From a virus, in IMG/VR virus record IMGVR_UViG_3300036761_001542, positions 1-47,530 of that record: a stretch of DNA of 47,530 nucleotides; one strand, 5' to 3'. Shown in pieces: positions 23,299-30,515 of this stretch. Under the pieces are notes generated by a model, which saw nothing but the letters and a program-made list of their open reading frames with translations, ran no database searches and had not been told where the DNA came from. Each line of letters opens with the position of its first letter. Within the stretch, counting starts at the first letter, position 1. A program made the position numbers and the translations under genes.

Positions 23299-23352
23299 TG
23301 ACATGGACGCGGGTGAGACGATGGACCATGACGGACCTGACATGGACGCGGG
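23299..23352. repeat. 15-bp direct repeat in the divergent control region
   Basis: TGACATGGACGCGGG occurs exactly at 23,299-23,313 and 23,338-23,352, a 39-bp period, and both copies are followed closely by TGAGACGA. It lies between the two divergent arms, so a binding site for a regulator is a natural inference. Apart from these signals, no gene was seen in 23,220-23,558. Confidence 0.65.
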
Positions 23353-23470
23353 ATGAGACGAAGACGCGGGACGCGAGGACCGGGGTGAGCCCCCCGGAGC
23401 AGTCGCCGGCTGACGCGATAGCGCTCTCTAATGCGCGATATGTTTTCAGCCTTTCCCAACGTCAACAGCA

Positions 23471-23552
23471 AAACCATTCCATTCCCTTCCTTTCCCCTGC
23501 TTTCTCCCACTTTCCCCATCCATTCCCCTCCATTCCCCTTCCGTGCTACCCT
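23471..23552 (+). promoter_or_regulatory. Pyrimidine tract and extended -10 promoter of the rightward arm
   Basis: From 23,471 to 23,543 the plus strand is almost all C and T, with repeated CATTCCC and CTTTC units. It ends in TGcTACCCT (TG at 23,544-23,545, hexamer 23,547-23,552), an extended -10 element, and then six bases before the terminase ATG. No -35 box or Shine-Dalgarno sequence is seen, so transcription would start at or next to the ATG. The assignment is from pattern only. Confidence 0.5.
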
Positions 23553-23558
23553 TAGAAC

Positions 23559-24254
23559 ATGACCTTCCGCCACCAACGCCTTTTCCAGATGGCCCTCATG
23601 ACCTTCGCACACATGCGCCCCGTGCAAATTGCGGAAAAACTCCATCTCAAACCCGGAACCGTCCGCGCCCACATGCGCTCGGAACTTTTCAAAGCCCAGC
23701 TCGCCGAACTCGCCTCCGTCGTCAACAAACGCGCCGTCGAATCCATCATGGACAGAATAGATTCGGAGGCGTGGGAAAGTCTGCAAACCCTTGTCGACAT
23801 CCGTGACTTGGACGTCGAGCATACGGACACGAAGGCGGCTCCTCTATACGGCCAGAAGAAAGATGCCGCGAAGTTCCTTCTCGGAGATCTATTCCTAGAC
23901 CGCAAAGTTCCGAAGCTCGGCGGAATCCGCGGCGACGAGAACGATCGGGGAGTCTTCCGCCTCGCCCTCTCCCGCGAAGCTCTCCAGGACATGTTCGGTG
24001 CGCTAGCCGACTTCCGCCAGCCCATAGACATCACTCCGCCTCTTCCTCTGCCCGCTCCGCGCAAAGTCATCGTCCACGACGTCGACCAGCTGGGAAACGA
24101 TCTGTCCGACGCCGAGTCCGTCTTTTCCCGTTCAATCGAAGGGGAGGAAGATTCTGCCGCCGCCGCCATCCGTGAACGCGCCCGCGGAAACCAGCGTCCC
24201 GGCAAGCTCGGATCTTTCCACAACCGCGCGCCGGGCTCCGGATGGGCAGCGTAA
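23559..24254 (+). CDS. terS: Terminase small subunit
   Basis: A 231-residue protein, first gene of the rightward arm and overlapping the large-terminase ATPase gene by 13 nt. Residues 8-45 form a helix-turn-helix (LFQMALMTFAHMRPVQIAEK, then LHLKPGTVRAHM), the DNA-recognition domain of small terminase subunits, followed by helices for oligomerisation. The C-terminal third is acidic then basic and probably contacts the large subunit. There is no Shine-Dalgarno sequence; the ATG is 6 nt after a -10-like element. Confidence 0.75.
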   Translation: MTFRHQRLFQMALMTFAHMRPVQIAEKLHLKPGTVRAHMRSELFKAQLAELASVVNKRAVESIMDRIDSEAWESLQTLVDIRDLDVEHTDTKAAPLYGQKKDAAKFLLGDLFLDRKVPKLGGIRGDENDRGVFRLALSREALQDMFGALADFRQPIDITPPLPLPAPRKVIVHDVDQLGNDLSDAESVFSRSIEGEEDSAAAAIRERARGNQRPGKLGSFHNRAPGSGWAA

Positions 24255-25435
24255 CGGAAAAGCAAACCGGCTGGCAGACTCATCGTCTGCGAAAGCCGCG
24301 AGACGTTCCCGCGACTGAAGAGTTCGTCATCGACCGCGCGACCGGCGAGATCCGGCAGGCCGGCGCGACTCAGGCCGGCCGCTGGATATCCAATTTCAAG
24401 CAAGCAGCTGAATCGTCCCTATACGTCTTCGCAAAGGGCGTCCTTGGCCTCACGCGACTGACTCCAGCCCTTCACCTTCCCGTCTCCAACTGGCTCCAGA
24501 GCATTCCGCCCTTGCGCAAAGGTCTGTTGCTTCCCCGCGATCATCTCAAGACCTCTCTCGGAGTCCGGGCCATGCCGCTGCACATGGCCATCCAGACCGC
24601 GGACTCCAACTGCTACATGCCCGGCTTCGAGGGCCGCTCGATGCGTGTCTTGATCGCGGGCGAGAAAGCTGAGAACGCGGAGAACCAGCTCCGGTGGATA
24701 CGTCTCCAATGTGAGTCGAACGCGCGCCTGCGCGCCTTCTGGCCGCAATGCTTCTGGGAAGACGCCAAGCGGCAGTCTCCCAAATGGTCGGAGAAAGCCC
24801 TGTCACTTCCTCGCACGCACGCATACCCCGAATCCACGTTCGAGACGATCGGCGTCGGCGGCGCAATCACCGGACGCCATTACAATGTTCTGCTGAAAGA
24901 CGACCTCGTGACGTTCGAGGCGGCTAACTCCGTCGTCGTCATGCAGGAAGCCATCGAGTGGAACAAGGCGTCTCGCGCCCTATTCGACGATCACGAGAAA
25001 GGACTGGAGTTCGTCATCGGCACAAAATGGGCGAACTACGACTTATACACTGACATCCAGGACAACGATCCGTCCGTCGTTTGGCTTACCCGGCAAGTCA
25101 TCGAAGATGGCAAGCCGATCTTTCCGGAATTCTTCTCTAAGAAAACCATCGACGAACTTCAGCATACGCTCGGGGGCCGCTTCTTTCTCCTATACATGAA
25201 CACGGCGGTCGATCCGTCGCTTTCGGAATTCGACATAGACGACCTGCGCTTCTACGAGACGAGTCCGAATAATCCCGGCATGCTTCTATTTGACGACGAC
25301 CCCCGCGACCTGGCCATCGAAGAACAGGACAATGTTCCGACGCCGCCCGAAGTCACAGGCATGCGCTTGAACGCGGACACGTACGATTTCATGAAGTCTC
25401 GCGCCGGCTTCATCCGGAGGGCTCGTGCGAGTTAG
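24242..25435 (+). CDS. Terminase large subunit, ATPase half (split gene)
   Basis: A 397-residue protein with the packaging ATPase domain only. The deviant Walker A is PRDHLKTSL (98-106), Walker B is YNVLLKDDLV (214-223) and the C-motif-like IGTKWANYDLY follows at 259-269. The sequence ends at TAG in 25,433-25,435, without any nuclease motif. The nuclease half is a separate ORF starting 11 nt earlier in another frame with its own ribosome binding site. Together they match the length and domain order of one large terminase (about 630 residues). Confidence 0.85.
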   Translation: MGSVTEKQTGWQTHRLRKPRDVPATEEFVIDRATGEIRQAGATQAGRWISNFKQAAESSLYVFAKGVLGLTRLTPALHLPVSNWLQSIPPLRKGLLLPRDHLKTSLGVRAMPLHMAIQTADSNCYMPGFEGRSMRVLIAGEKAENAENQLRWIRLQCESNARLRAFWPQCFWEDAKRQSPKWSEKALSLPRTHAYPESTFETIGVGGAITGRHYNVLLKDDLVTFEAANSVVVMQEAIEWNKASRALFDDHEKGLEFVIGTKWANYDLYTDIQDNDPSVVWLTRQVIEDGKPIFPEFFSKKTIDELQHTLGGRFFLLYMNTAVDPSLSEFDIDDLRFYETSPNNPGMLLFDDDPRDLAIEEQDNVPTPPEVTGMRLNADTYDFMKSRAGFIRRARAS

Positions 25436-26129
25436 CGGAAAACTGCCGCATGGCGTCTCTCTGTCCGACTGCGTCATAATCGCTTTTTGCGATCCGGCGG
25501 GCCGCAGCAAGAGCGCGGAATTGAAAAGAATCCGGGCGCGCTCCGCCATCATCGTGATTGCCGTTGACCCGCTGCGCCGAGTATTCGTCATCTTCGCGTG
25601 GGCGGAGAAGTGCACGCCGGAGAAACTGGCAAAGGAGATCGAGGACGTTCTGCGGAAATACAAGCCGAAGATGTTCGGCATTGAGGCGAACGCGATGCAG
25701 TCGCTTTTCGCGGATCTCGTGCGGGCGCGCTGCCGTCAAGCTGGCCTGCGCTCGGCGCTCGTGCCGATCACGCAGCCGACGCACGTGGACAAAGACTTCC
25801 GCATCACGACGGCCATCCAGCCAGTCATGGCTAACGGTCGCCTTTTCCTTCATCGCACGATGGTCGAATTGCTCGCCGAGCTGCGTGGGTTCCCGACGCA
25901 TCGCTTGAAGGATCTCGTCGATGCGCTGGCGTCCGCGATAGCGCTAGCTCCAAAGCGCACGCTGCGCTCCGTCGCATCGGATCACCGGGCCGCCCTTGAA
26001 AAATATCTGCGGCGCAGCGGCGCCTCAGAGGACTACGTGCGCCAGCGCTTGGCGGAAATGGAGAACGACGATGGACGGCCACGAGAACAACCCCGGCGTA
26101 GACCTGTCACTGTTTCGACTGCCGGCTGA
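25425..26129 (+). CDS. Terminase large subunit, nuclease half (split gene)
   Basis: A 234-residue protein with the RNase H-fold terminase nuclease: acidic residues D23 (VIIAFCDPAG), E87 (KMFGIEANAMQ) and D163/D166 (RLKDLVDALASAI). The GTG start is preceded by a perfect GGAGG at 25,416-25,420 with 4-nt spacing, so independent or re-initiated translation is well supported. It should cut concatemeric DNA during packaging together with the ATPase half. A programmed frameshift is possible but no classical slippery heptamer is visible in the 11-nt overlap. Confidence 0.8.
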   Translation: MRVSGKLPHGVSLSDCVIIAFCDPAGRSKSAELKRIRARSAIIVIAVDPLRRVFVIFAWAEKCTPEKLAKEIEDVLRKYKPKMFGIEANAMQSLFADLVRARCRQAGLRSALVPITQPTHVDKDFRITTAIQPVMANGRLFLHRTMVELLAELRGFPTHRLKDLVDALASAIALAPKRTLRSVASDHRAALEKYLRRSGASEDYVRQRLAEMENDDGRPREQPRRRPVTVSTAG

Positions 26130-26355
26130 CGCGCCAGCATCCTGTCAGCTGTGCTTCTGGCGGCTGGGGGTCCTGGAACAGGAACTGTTTGAGGCGAAGA
26201 TCGGACGCCGGCTGACGGTGCTGGAAACGGCCTTCGAGGCCATGAAGGCGGATCTAGCTTCCGTGAAGACGTACAGTTCCTACGCGCTCTATTTGCTTCT
26301 CGCGAACCTCGGAGGTATCATAACATTACTAGCAACCCGTTTGCTTAAACCGTGA
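26071..26355 (+). CDS. XhlA-like membrane protein (lysis accessory)
   Basis: Ninety-four residues from the ATG at 26,071. A helical, coiled-coil-like segment (EQELFEAKIGRRLTVLETAF, then EAMKADLASVKTY) is followed by one C-terminal membrane helix (YALYLLLANLGGIITLLATRLL) and a short basic tail. This is the layout of XhlA-type haemolysin/holin-associated proteins of phages. It starts 59 nt before the terminase nuclease gene ends. Confidence 0.6.
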   Translation: MDGHENNPGVDLSLFRLPADAPASCQLCFWRLGVLEQELFEAKIGRRLTVLETAFEAMKADLASVKTYSSYALYLLLANLGGIITLLATRLLKP

Positions 26356-26368
26356 CGAAGGAGAACAG

Positions 26369-26578
26369 ATGGCGAAAGTCGAAGGTCCAGTCGGTGTCCC
26401 GTTGAAGGAAACCAACACCTACAATCAGGGAAAGGGCGGAGACGCCACGACCCCGAAGAAATTCGGCCCGGCGGTCGGCCACGTCAGCGGCGGCCCGTCG
26501 AAGGGCGGCGGCATCAACCGCGCGGCGAAGCAGGCTCCGGAACAGGGCAGCCCGTACAGCGGCACGTCGCACGCCTGA
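26369..26578 (+). CDS. Small Gly/Lys-rich hypothetical protein
   Basis: A 69-residue protein with GAAGGAGAACAG upstream of the ATG. It is Gly/Lys/Pro-rich and probably disordered (NQGKGGDATTPKKFGPAVG). Such small disordered proteins are common in phages near terminase and tRNA genes. Function unknown. Confidence 0.5.
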   Translation: MAKVEGPVGVPLKETNTYNQGKGGDATTPKKFGPAVGHVSGGPSKGGGINRAAKQAPEQGSPYSGTSHA

Positions 26579-26579
26579 G

Positions 26580-26653
26580 CGGAGCGTGGTGTAGCATGGT
26601 AGCACCCGTGGCCTGGGACCACGAGGTCGCAGGTTCGAATCCTGCCGCTCCGA
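26580..26653 (+). tRNA. tRNA-Pro (anticodon TGG)
   Basis: A complete 74-nt cloverleaf: acceptor CGGAGCG/CGCTCCG, D-stem GTGT/GCAC, anticodon stem CGTGG/CCACG with loop CCTGGGA (anticodon TGG, reading CCA/CCG), 5-nt variable loop, T-stem GCAGG/CCTGC with loop TTCGAAT, discriminator A. No CCA is encoded. The base before the anticodon is C rather than the near-universal U. It lies 1 nt after a stop codon, upstream of several proline-rich genes. Confidence 0.9.
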
Positions 26654-26666
26654 TGGAGATCCGGTG

Positions 26667-26891
26667 ATGCCGGCGGCAGGCCCGGGACCGGCGGCGGCCA
26701 CTGCGCCGATCGAGCCCGACATCGAGTACATGGCGGATCGCATGACGCGGGAGCATCCCAGCGTCAAGCGTATCCAGGCCACCTATGCCAAGCATTTGGC
26801 GCGCGGTGCCCGCGATGGACACAAGCAAGCATCGAAGCTGAAGGTCCGCCGTGGTCATGCCGGCGGCATGCGCCGTGCTAGAGCAACGTGA
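26667..26891 (+). CDS. Small basic hypothetical protein
   Basis: A 74-residue protein just after the tRNA, with GGAG upstream; a GTG at 26,664 is an alternative start. The N-terminus is Pro/Ala-rich, the middle helical (DIEYMADRMTREHPSVKRIQ) and the end very basic (KQASKLKVRRGHAGGMRRAR). No family recognised. Confidence 0.5.
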   Translation: MPAAGPGPAAATAPIEPDIEYMADRMTREHPSVKRIQATYAKHLARGARDGHKQASKLKVRRGHAGGMRRARAT

Positions 26892-26904
26892 AAAGGAGAT
26901 TTTC

Positions 26905-27153
26905 ATGCGAAGAAGCATCCGTTTCATCCGCATTTTCATCCTCGCTCCCATCCTCATCCCGCTCCTGGCGGGCTGCTCAGCGAAGCAGGTCCAGACGGCG
27001 GAGCAGCTCATCGTAGAAAACGCGGCCGTCGTGTCAGCGCAAAGCGGTGCCGCGCTGGCCGCGTCCTTGACTCCTGCCGAGTGCAAACAGGTCTGCACGA
27101 ACCTGACGACGTTTACTACGCCGTTCTGCACGCGCAGCCAGTCGGGGCCGTGA
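26905..27153 (+). CDS. Small lipoprotein (possible spanin component)
   Basis: An 82-residue protein with AAGGAG upstream of the ATG. The N-terminus RRSIRFIRIFILAPILIPLLAGC is a signal peptide ending in a perfect lipobox (LAGC, Cys24). The mature part is helical and Ala-rich with two later cysteines. An outer-membrane spanin subunit or a superinfection-exclusion lipoprotein are both possible; the position next to membrane proteins favours lysis. Confidence 0.6.
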   Translation: MRRSIRFIRIFILAPILIPLLAGCSAKQVQTAEQLIVENAAVVSAQSGAALAASLTPAECKQVCTNLTTFTTPFCTRSQSGP

Positions 27154-27154
27154 C

Positions 27155-27295
27155 ATGGAAGAAGCCGACCAGACGACCACGAACGGTGAGCGGGTAATCC
27201 TGCCCTCGAAGGTCCAGGTCACGCAGGCGCCCGCTCCGCCTCCCGATCCCTGGAGTGACACGCCCCCGCGGCGCGGAGAGGACGTTGATGCCTAA
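27155..27295 (+). CDS. 46-residue Pro/Thr-containing protein
   Basis: ORF beginning 1 nt after the lipoprotein stop and ending with ATGCCTAA overlap on the next gene. Reads MEEADQTTTNGERVILPSKV, then a Pro-rich part (APAPPPDPW). Small acidic protein with no recognised family. Confidence 0.45.
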   Translation: MEEADQTTTNGERVILPSKVQVTQAPAPPPDPWSDTPPRRGEDVDA

Positions 27296-27488
27296 GTCGA
27301 AGGGGCCACTGTCGGCTGTCGCGAAGACGATGCAGAAGGGCGGCTTGCACAAGTCGCTCGGGATCGCACAAGGCACGAAGATCCCGGCCGGCAAGGTCGC
27401 GGCAGCGGCGAAGAAAGGCGGAAAAGTAGGGCGTCAAGCAAGACTGGCACAGACTTTTGCTCGCTATCGGAAGGTGCGTTCGACGTGA
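27288..27488 (+). CDS. Small very basic protein
   Basis: Sixty-six residues from the ATG at 27,288 (GGAGAGGA upstream), rich in Lys/Gly/Ala (LSAVAKTMQKGGLHKSLG, KVAAAAKKGGKVGRQ). Charge suggests nucleic acid binding or capsid-DNA contact. No family recognised. Confidence 0.5.
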   Translation: MPKSKGPLSAVAKTMQKGGLHKSLGIAQGTKIPAGKVAAAAKKGGKVGRQARLAQTFARYRKVRST

Positions 27489-27497
27489 GAACGTTCA

Positions 27498-27653
27498 ATG
27501 CCCCTCATACTCGACTCGATCAATATCGGAACCTTCGAGACCGACTGTCATGTCGAGACGACAGACGACGATCTTCCAACCGGAGACGAAGGACTGGATC
27601 ATGCCGTTAGGCCCCGGCGTCCGCTATCGAGTGAAGACGTTCGCGAGCGGTAA
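27498..27653 (+). CDS. 51-residue acidic protein
   Basis: ORF MPLILDSINIGTFETDCHVE followed by TTDDDLPTGDEG. It overlaps the next basic ORF by 53 nt in another frame. The N-terminal half looks like a real beta/acidic protein; the end is less convincing. No ribosome binding site is obvious. Confidence 0.4.
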   Translation: MPLILDSINIGTFETDCHVETTDDDLPTGDEGLDHAVRPRRPLSSEDVRER

Positions 27654-27753
27654 GAAGGTTCGCCTCGCGTTCAAGGGAAAGGGAAAAGTCGTGGAGACGA
27701 AGTCCTTGCAGACGGGTGAGATCCGGCATCCGCAGAAGGCGAAGAAAAAGTGA
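27601..27753 (+). CDS. Small basic protein of phage type
   Basis: Fifty residues beginning MPLGPGVRYRVKTFASGKKV, then RLAFKGKGKVVE and ending KAKKK. Similar short basic proteins with the MPLGPGVRYRVKT start occur in other phages; function unknown. The upstream GAAGGA may serve as ribosome binding site. Its stop overlaps the next GTG start. Confidence 0.55.
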   Translation: MPLGPGVRYRVKTFASGKKVRLAFKGKGKVVETKSLQTGEIRHPQKAKKK

Positions 27754-27887
27754 CTGCGTGTGACGTGAAGATCGTGTCGGTCGGCTTCCTGTGCGGCATC
27801 CTGCTCGGACTAGGCGCGCTCCTCACGTGGGTGGGCTATACGATGCTGCGCGACGACGAGAAAAGGGAAGACGATGAAGAACCCTAA
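27750..27887 (+). CDS. 45-residue single-pass membrane protein
   Basis: GTG start overlapping the previous stop (GTGA). A membrane helix (VSVGFLCGILLGLGALLTWVG) is followed by a strongly charged tail (RDDEKREDDEEP). It overlaps the next membrane-protein ATG. Position suggests part of the lysis set. Confidence 0.5.
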   Translation: MTACDVKIVSVGFLCGILLGLGALLTWVGYTMLRDDEKREDDEEP

Positions 27888-28041
27888 GACGACAATCTGT
27901 GGAATCCTAATGCTCGTCGGCGCGCTGTCGACGATGGCGGCGCATTTGCTTTCCGGCGCCTCGCTCACCGCGGACATGCCGGCGCTACTGGCCGCACTGG
28001 CCGGCCTCGGTCTCATCGTTGCGAAAGATGGCAGCGCCTAA
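27874..28041 (+). CDS. Holin-like small membrane protein
   Basis: Fifty-five residues with two hydrophobic segments: KTTICGILMLVGALSTMAAH and MPALLAALAGLGLIVAKDGS. The KTT-(I/L)-x-G start and the GLGLI-A-KD ending recur in small phage proteins often annotated as holin-like. Overlaps its neighbours at both ends. Holin activity is an inference. Confidence 0.55.
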   Translation: MKNPKTTICGILMLVGALSTMAAHLLSGASLTADMPALLAALAGLGLIVAKDGSA

Positions 28042-28282
28042 GCGAAAGGGCATCGGGTCGGGGGGCGTCGGCACGAAGGGCAATATCCAAGTCTCCGCCC
28101 AGACCCGGAAGCTATCGAAGAAGCACCACCGGGACGACGTCCGCTTCAACCTGTCGCACGCCAAAGATCACCTGAAGCAAGCTGCCGTAAGCGCGAAGAA
28201 GATGCACGTCTACGGAGAAAAGACCCGCGTCTCTCCGCAGTTCTCGAACATCCTCAGTTCAATCCGTGGCGCAAAGTCCTAG
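28028..28282 (+). CDS. Small basic hypothetical protein
   Basis: Eighty-four residues from the ATG at 28,028. Lys/His/Ser-rich (APKRKGIGSGGVGTKGN, TRKLSKKHHRDDVRFNLSHA). Probably nucleic-acid binding. The following 48 nt carry a pyrimidine-rich stretch like those before the terminase and scaffold genes. Confidence 0.5.
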   Translation: MAAPKRKGIGSGGVGTKGNIQVSAQTRKLSKKHHRDDVRFNLSHAKDHLKQAAVSAKKMHVYGEKTRVSPQFSNILSSIRGAKS

Positions 28283-28330
28283 CGCCGTCACTTTCTCATC
28301 ACTTTCCCTTCCATTCCAACCTACACGTAC

Positions 28331-29251
28331 TTGAAGGACGGCTTGGCGTGGTTCTTGCGACGGACCACGCACATGCAAGCTAAATCCTACGACTTCGTCA
28401 CTCGCCACGGCCGTAACGATCCCGTGCTCATCATGCCGGTCGGTGACATTCAATGGAGCGGAGAAAAGGGCGATACCGTCCTCGGGATGCTCCAGCGTCA
28501 TATCGAGTGGGGCGTCGAGCGCGGCGCCTGGTTCCTCGGGATGGGTGACTACATCGACTTCGCCAGCCCGTCGAACCGCCAGCGTTTGACCTCTGCAGCT
28601 CTCTACGACTCGGCGCTCGATGTCATCGGCGACAAGGCACATGAGCTGACGTCGGAGATCTTCAACCGTGCGCTCAAGCCGTCGAAAGGCCGGTGGCTCG
28701 GGCTGCTGGAAGGGCATCATTTCTATCAGTTGAAGGACGGAACCACGACGGACATGCGCCTGTGCGAGATGCTCGATGCTCCGTTCCTCGGAACGTCAGC
28801 GTTCGTCCGCCTGCGCTTCGGACGGCGGAACTCAAATAGCACCGGCAACGTGTCGATATATTGCCATCACGGGACAGGACAGGGACAGCGGGCCGGATCT
28901 CCCTTGAACAAGCTCGACACGATGGCCGCGTATTTTGATGCTGACATTATCCTGATGGGGCACGTCACGAAGAAGGTCGGCGCTCCCCTCGATCGTATCA
29001 GCTGCGTGTGGGCAAAGAATGGCCCGCGCCTCATCCACAAGACAGTGCTCATCGCGGCGACCGGCGGCTTCTCTCGTTCGTATCAGCTGAATCGACTCGA
29101 TGGCAGCGTGCCGCGCGGCAACTACGTTGAACAGAAGATGATGGTTCCGGCGGCACTCGGCGGCATCGTCGTCCGCGTCACGCCGGAATGGCGGCAGTTC
29201 GTGGGAGATGCCGACCTTCTGTGGCATCCGGACATCAAGATTGAGTTGTAG
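28331..29251 (+). CDS. Calcineurin-like metallophosphoesterase
   Basis: 306 residues from TTG 28,331, or 292 from ATG 28,373; neither has a clear Shine-Dalgarno sequence. The metal-binding motifs occur in order: PVGDIQ, GMGDYIDF (GD-x-x-D), GLLEGHH (GNH-like), YCHHGTG (H-x-H-type) and LMGHVTK (GH-x-x). This is the calcineurin-like phosphoesterase pattern, with the second motif of phage enzymes. Substrate is unknown; phage members cleave DNA ends, cyclic nucleotides or 2',3'-phosphates. It stands alone between small basic proteins and a lipoprotein. Confidence 0.7.
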   Translation: MKDGLAWFLRRTTHMQAKSYDFVTRHGRNDPVLIMPVGDIQWSGEKGDTVLGMLQRHIEWGVERGAWFLGMGDYIDFASPSNRQRLTSAALYDSALDVIGDKAHELTSEIFNRALKPSKGRWLGLLEGHHFYQLKDGTTTDMRLCEMLDAPFLGTSAFVRLRFGRRNSNSTGNVSIYCHHGTGQGQRAGSPLNKLDTMAAYFDADIILMGHVTKKVGAPLDRISCVWAKNGPRLIHKTVLIAATGGFSRSYQLNRLDGSVPRGNYVEQKMMVPAALGGIVVRVTPEWRQFVGDADLLWHPDIKIEL

Positions 29252-29252
29252 A

Positions 29253-29510
29253 ATGAAGCGCTCCGCCATCATACTTCTCTCCACGCTTCTTCTCACTGGC
29301 TGTGCCATCGTCCACGTCCACGCACCGAACGTAGATGTCTGGGTACTGGCGCCGCCGAAGGCGCATATCGAGGTTCCGCTCGTGCCGACCTCGCCTCCGG
29401 CGCCCACGGCGGTCATCATCGACAGCGCGATCTCCGATTCCGTCTGGACGCAACTGGCGGCGATCGGTGCCGGCTTCTTCGCTTTAGTTTCCAAGCTAGG
29501 TTGGCCGTAG
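29253..29510 (+). CDS. Small lipoprotein with C-terminal membrane segment
   Basis: Eighty-five residues from the ATG at 29,253, 1 nt after the previous stop. Signal peptide KRSAIILLSTLLLTGC with lipobox LTGC (Cys17), a proline-rich middle (VPTSPPAPTA) and a hydrophobic C-terminus (LAAIGAGFFALVSKLGW). Lipid anchor plus a second membrane segment resembles a single-protein spanin layout, though the usual central coiled coil is absent. Confidence 0.6.
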   Translation: MKRSAIILLSTLLLTGCAIVHVHAPNVDVWVLAPPKAHIEVPLVPTSPPAPTAVIIDSAISDSVWTQLAAIGAGFFALVSKLGWP

Positions 29511-29519
29511 GAGAAAAAT

Positions 29520-29951
29520 ATGATTCGAGTGAAGGCGACGCGCGAGGGTTTGATCGGCAAGAAGACGGCGGTCGGCTACTTCATCCAGAATGATTCATGG
29601 TTCGCCGCGCTGCCGTCGCACGCGGCCCTGTGGCGGATCGTCGAGCTGTGGGCGGACCGACTGGAATGGCGAGGACTTAGTCCGGAAGACGTCTGGAAGG
29701 ACATCCTGGCGCGCTCTATCTTTCCGCTGACGGCGCCGGTGCTGGAAGTCGGCCCATGGAACACGCATGACGACGAATACGTTTTGTGCGGCTCCCGGCC
29801 GCTGTCCGAAAGCGGCGTGTCCGTGTCCGGCCATGGAACGAACCACGCGGGAATCGACTTGTCGGATTTCCTCTATCGGCAGCTGAACGTGGACGCGCAC
29901 GGCGGTTACGTTTGGTGGAACTTCGTGGAAAATGTCTCTCTTCACACATGA
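29520..29951 (+). CDS. RlpA-like double-psi beta-barrel protein
   Basis: A 143-residue protein. Features of the DPBB/RlpA family are VLEVGPWNTHDDEYVLCGSR, SESGVSVSG and AGIDLSDFLYRQL, ending in YVWWNF. RlpA-type barrels bind or cleave peptidoglycan glycan strands; in phages they can take part in lysis. It lacks a signal peptide, so it would need a holin. No other clear endolysin was found nearby. Confidence 0.55.
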   Translation: MIRVKATREGLIGKKTAVGYFIQNDSWFAALPSHAALWRIVELWADRLEWRGLSPEDVWKDILARSIFPLTAPVLEVGPWNTHDDEYVLCGSRPLSESGVSVSGHGTNHAGIDLSDFLYRQLNVDAHGGYVWWNFVENVSLHT

Positions 29952-30150
29952 GGATTGGCTTTTGCTTCAGTCCGCTCTGCGGCAGGAATTGAAGCAACGA
30001 GAGAAGAAAGCCGGAGCCGCGCACGGCGGTTACCTGCCGGACAGTGTCATAGAACGTTCGGAGAAAATCCGTGGTACTATGAAGAAGGTCGCGATGATGC
30101 TCGATCTTGACGAAAAGGTCGCGCAGATCGAAAGGGACATGAATGCCTAG
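29932..30150 (+). CDS. Small helical hypothetical protein
   Basis: A 72-residue protein overlapping the previous gene by 20 nt. Helical and charged (LLLQSALRQELKQREKKAG, KVAMMLDLDEKVAQIERDM), probably coiled coil. Next gene overlaps by 8 nt. Unknown function. Confidence 0.5.
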   Translation: MSLFTHEDWLLLQSALRQELKQREKKAGAAHGGYLPDSVIERSEKIRGTMKKVAMMLDLDEKVAQIERDMNA

Positions 30151-30514
30151 CGTCAAAGCAACGCTTTCTCTCGAAGTCGACAACTCGTCCTACGGCGGTG
30201 GTCCTACCGTTCGCCGGATCGAGTGTCAGCAGCTGGACATCAACGACGGCAAGAAACTTCCCCCCGCGCCCGGCACGTTTGCCGCGTTCCTGTCCGCGCT
30301 CATAACAACGAAAAAGGTCTGGATGTTGCGCGCGGACCAACTCGTCAACATCTACGCGGAGGACCCGCTCGGATACACGCCGCAGCTGGCGCTCAAGTTG
30401 AATCCAGGCGGCTTCATCATTCTGGTCGACGGCGACCTCGGAAATCTGGTCATCGAGAATCCGGGGGCGAACGTGGCGACCGTGGAACAACTGACCGCCG
30501 GAGGGAGTGACTGA
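30143..30514 (+). CDS. Hypothetical structural-type protein
   Basis: A 123-residue beta-rich protein (ATLSLEVDNSSYGGGPTV, GGFIILVDGDLGNLVIENPG). Beta-sandwich-like repeated turns and the absence of catalytic motifs suggest a virion decoration or fibre-accessory protein. The next ORF is similar in style. Confidence 0.5.
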   Translation: MPSVKATLSLEVDNSSYGGGPTVRRIECQQLDINDGKKLPPAPGTFAAFLSALITTKKVWMLRADQLVNIYAEDPLGYTPQLALKLNPGGFIILVDGDLGNLVIENPGANVATVEQLTAGGSD

Positions 30515-30515
30515 G

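Noticed and set aside
23214-24403. Two long minus-strand ORFs opposite the small terminase gene
   Set aside because: They are shadows of the terminase frame. The plus strand has the helix-turn-helix and terminase gene order.
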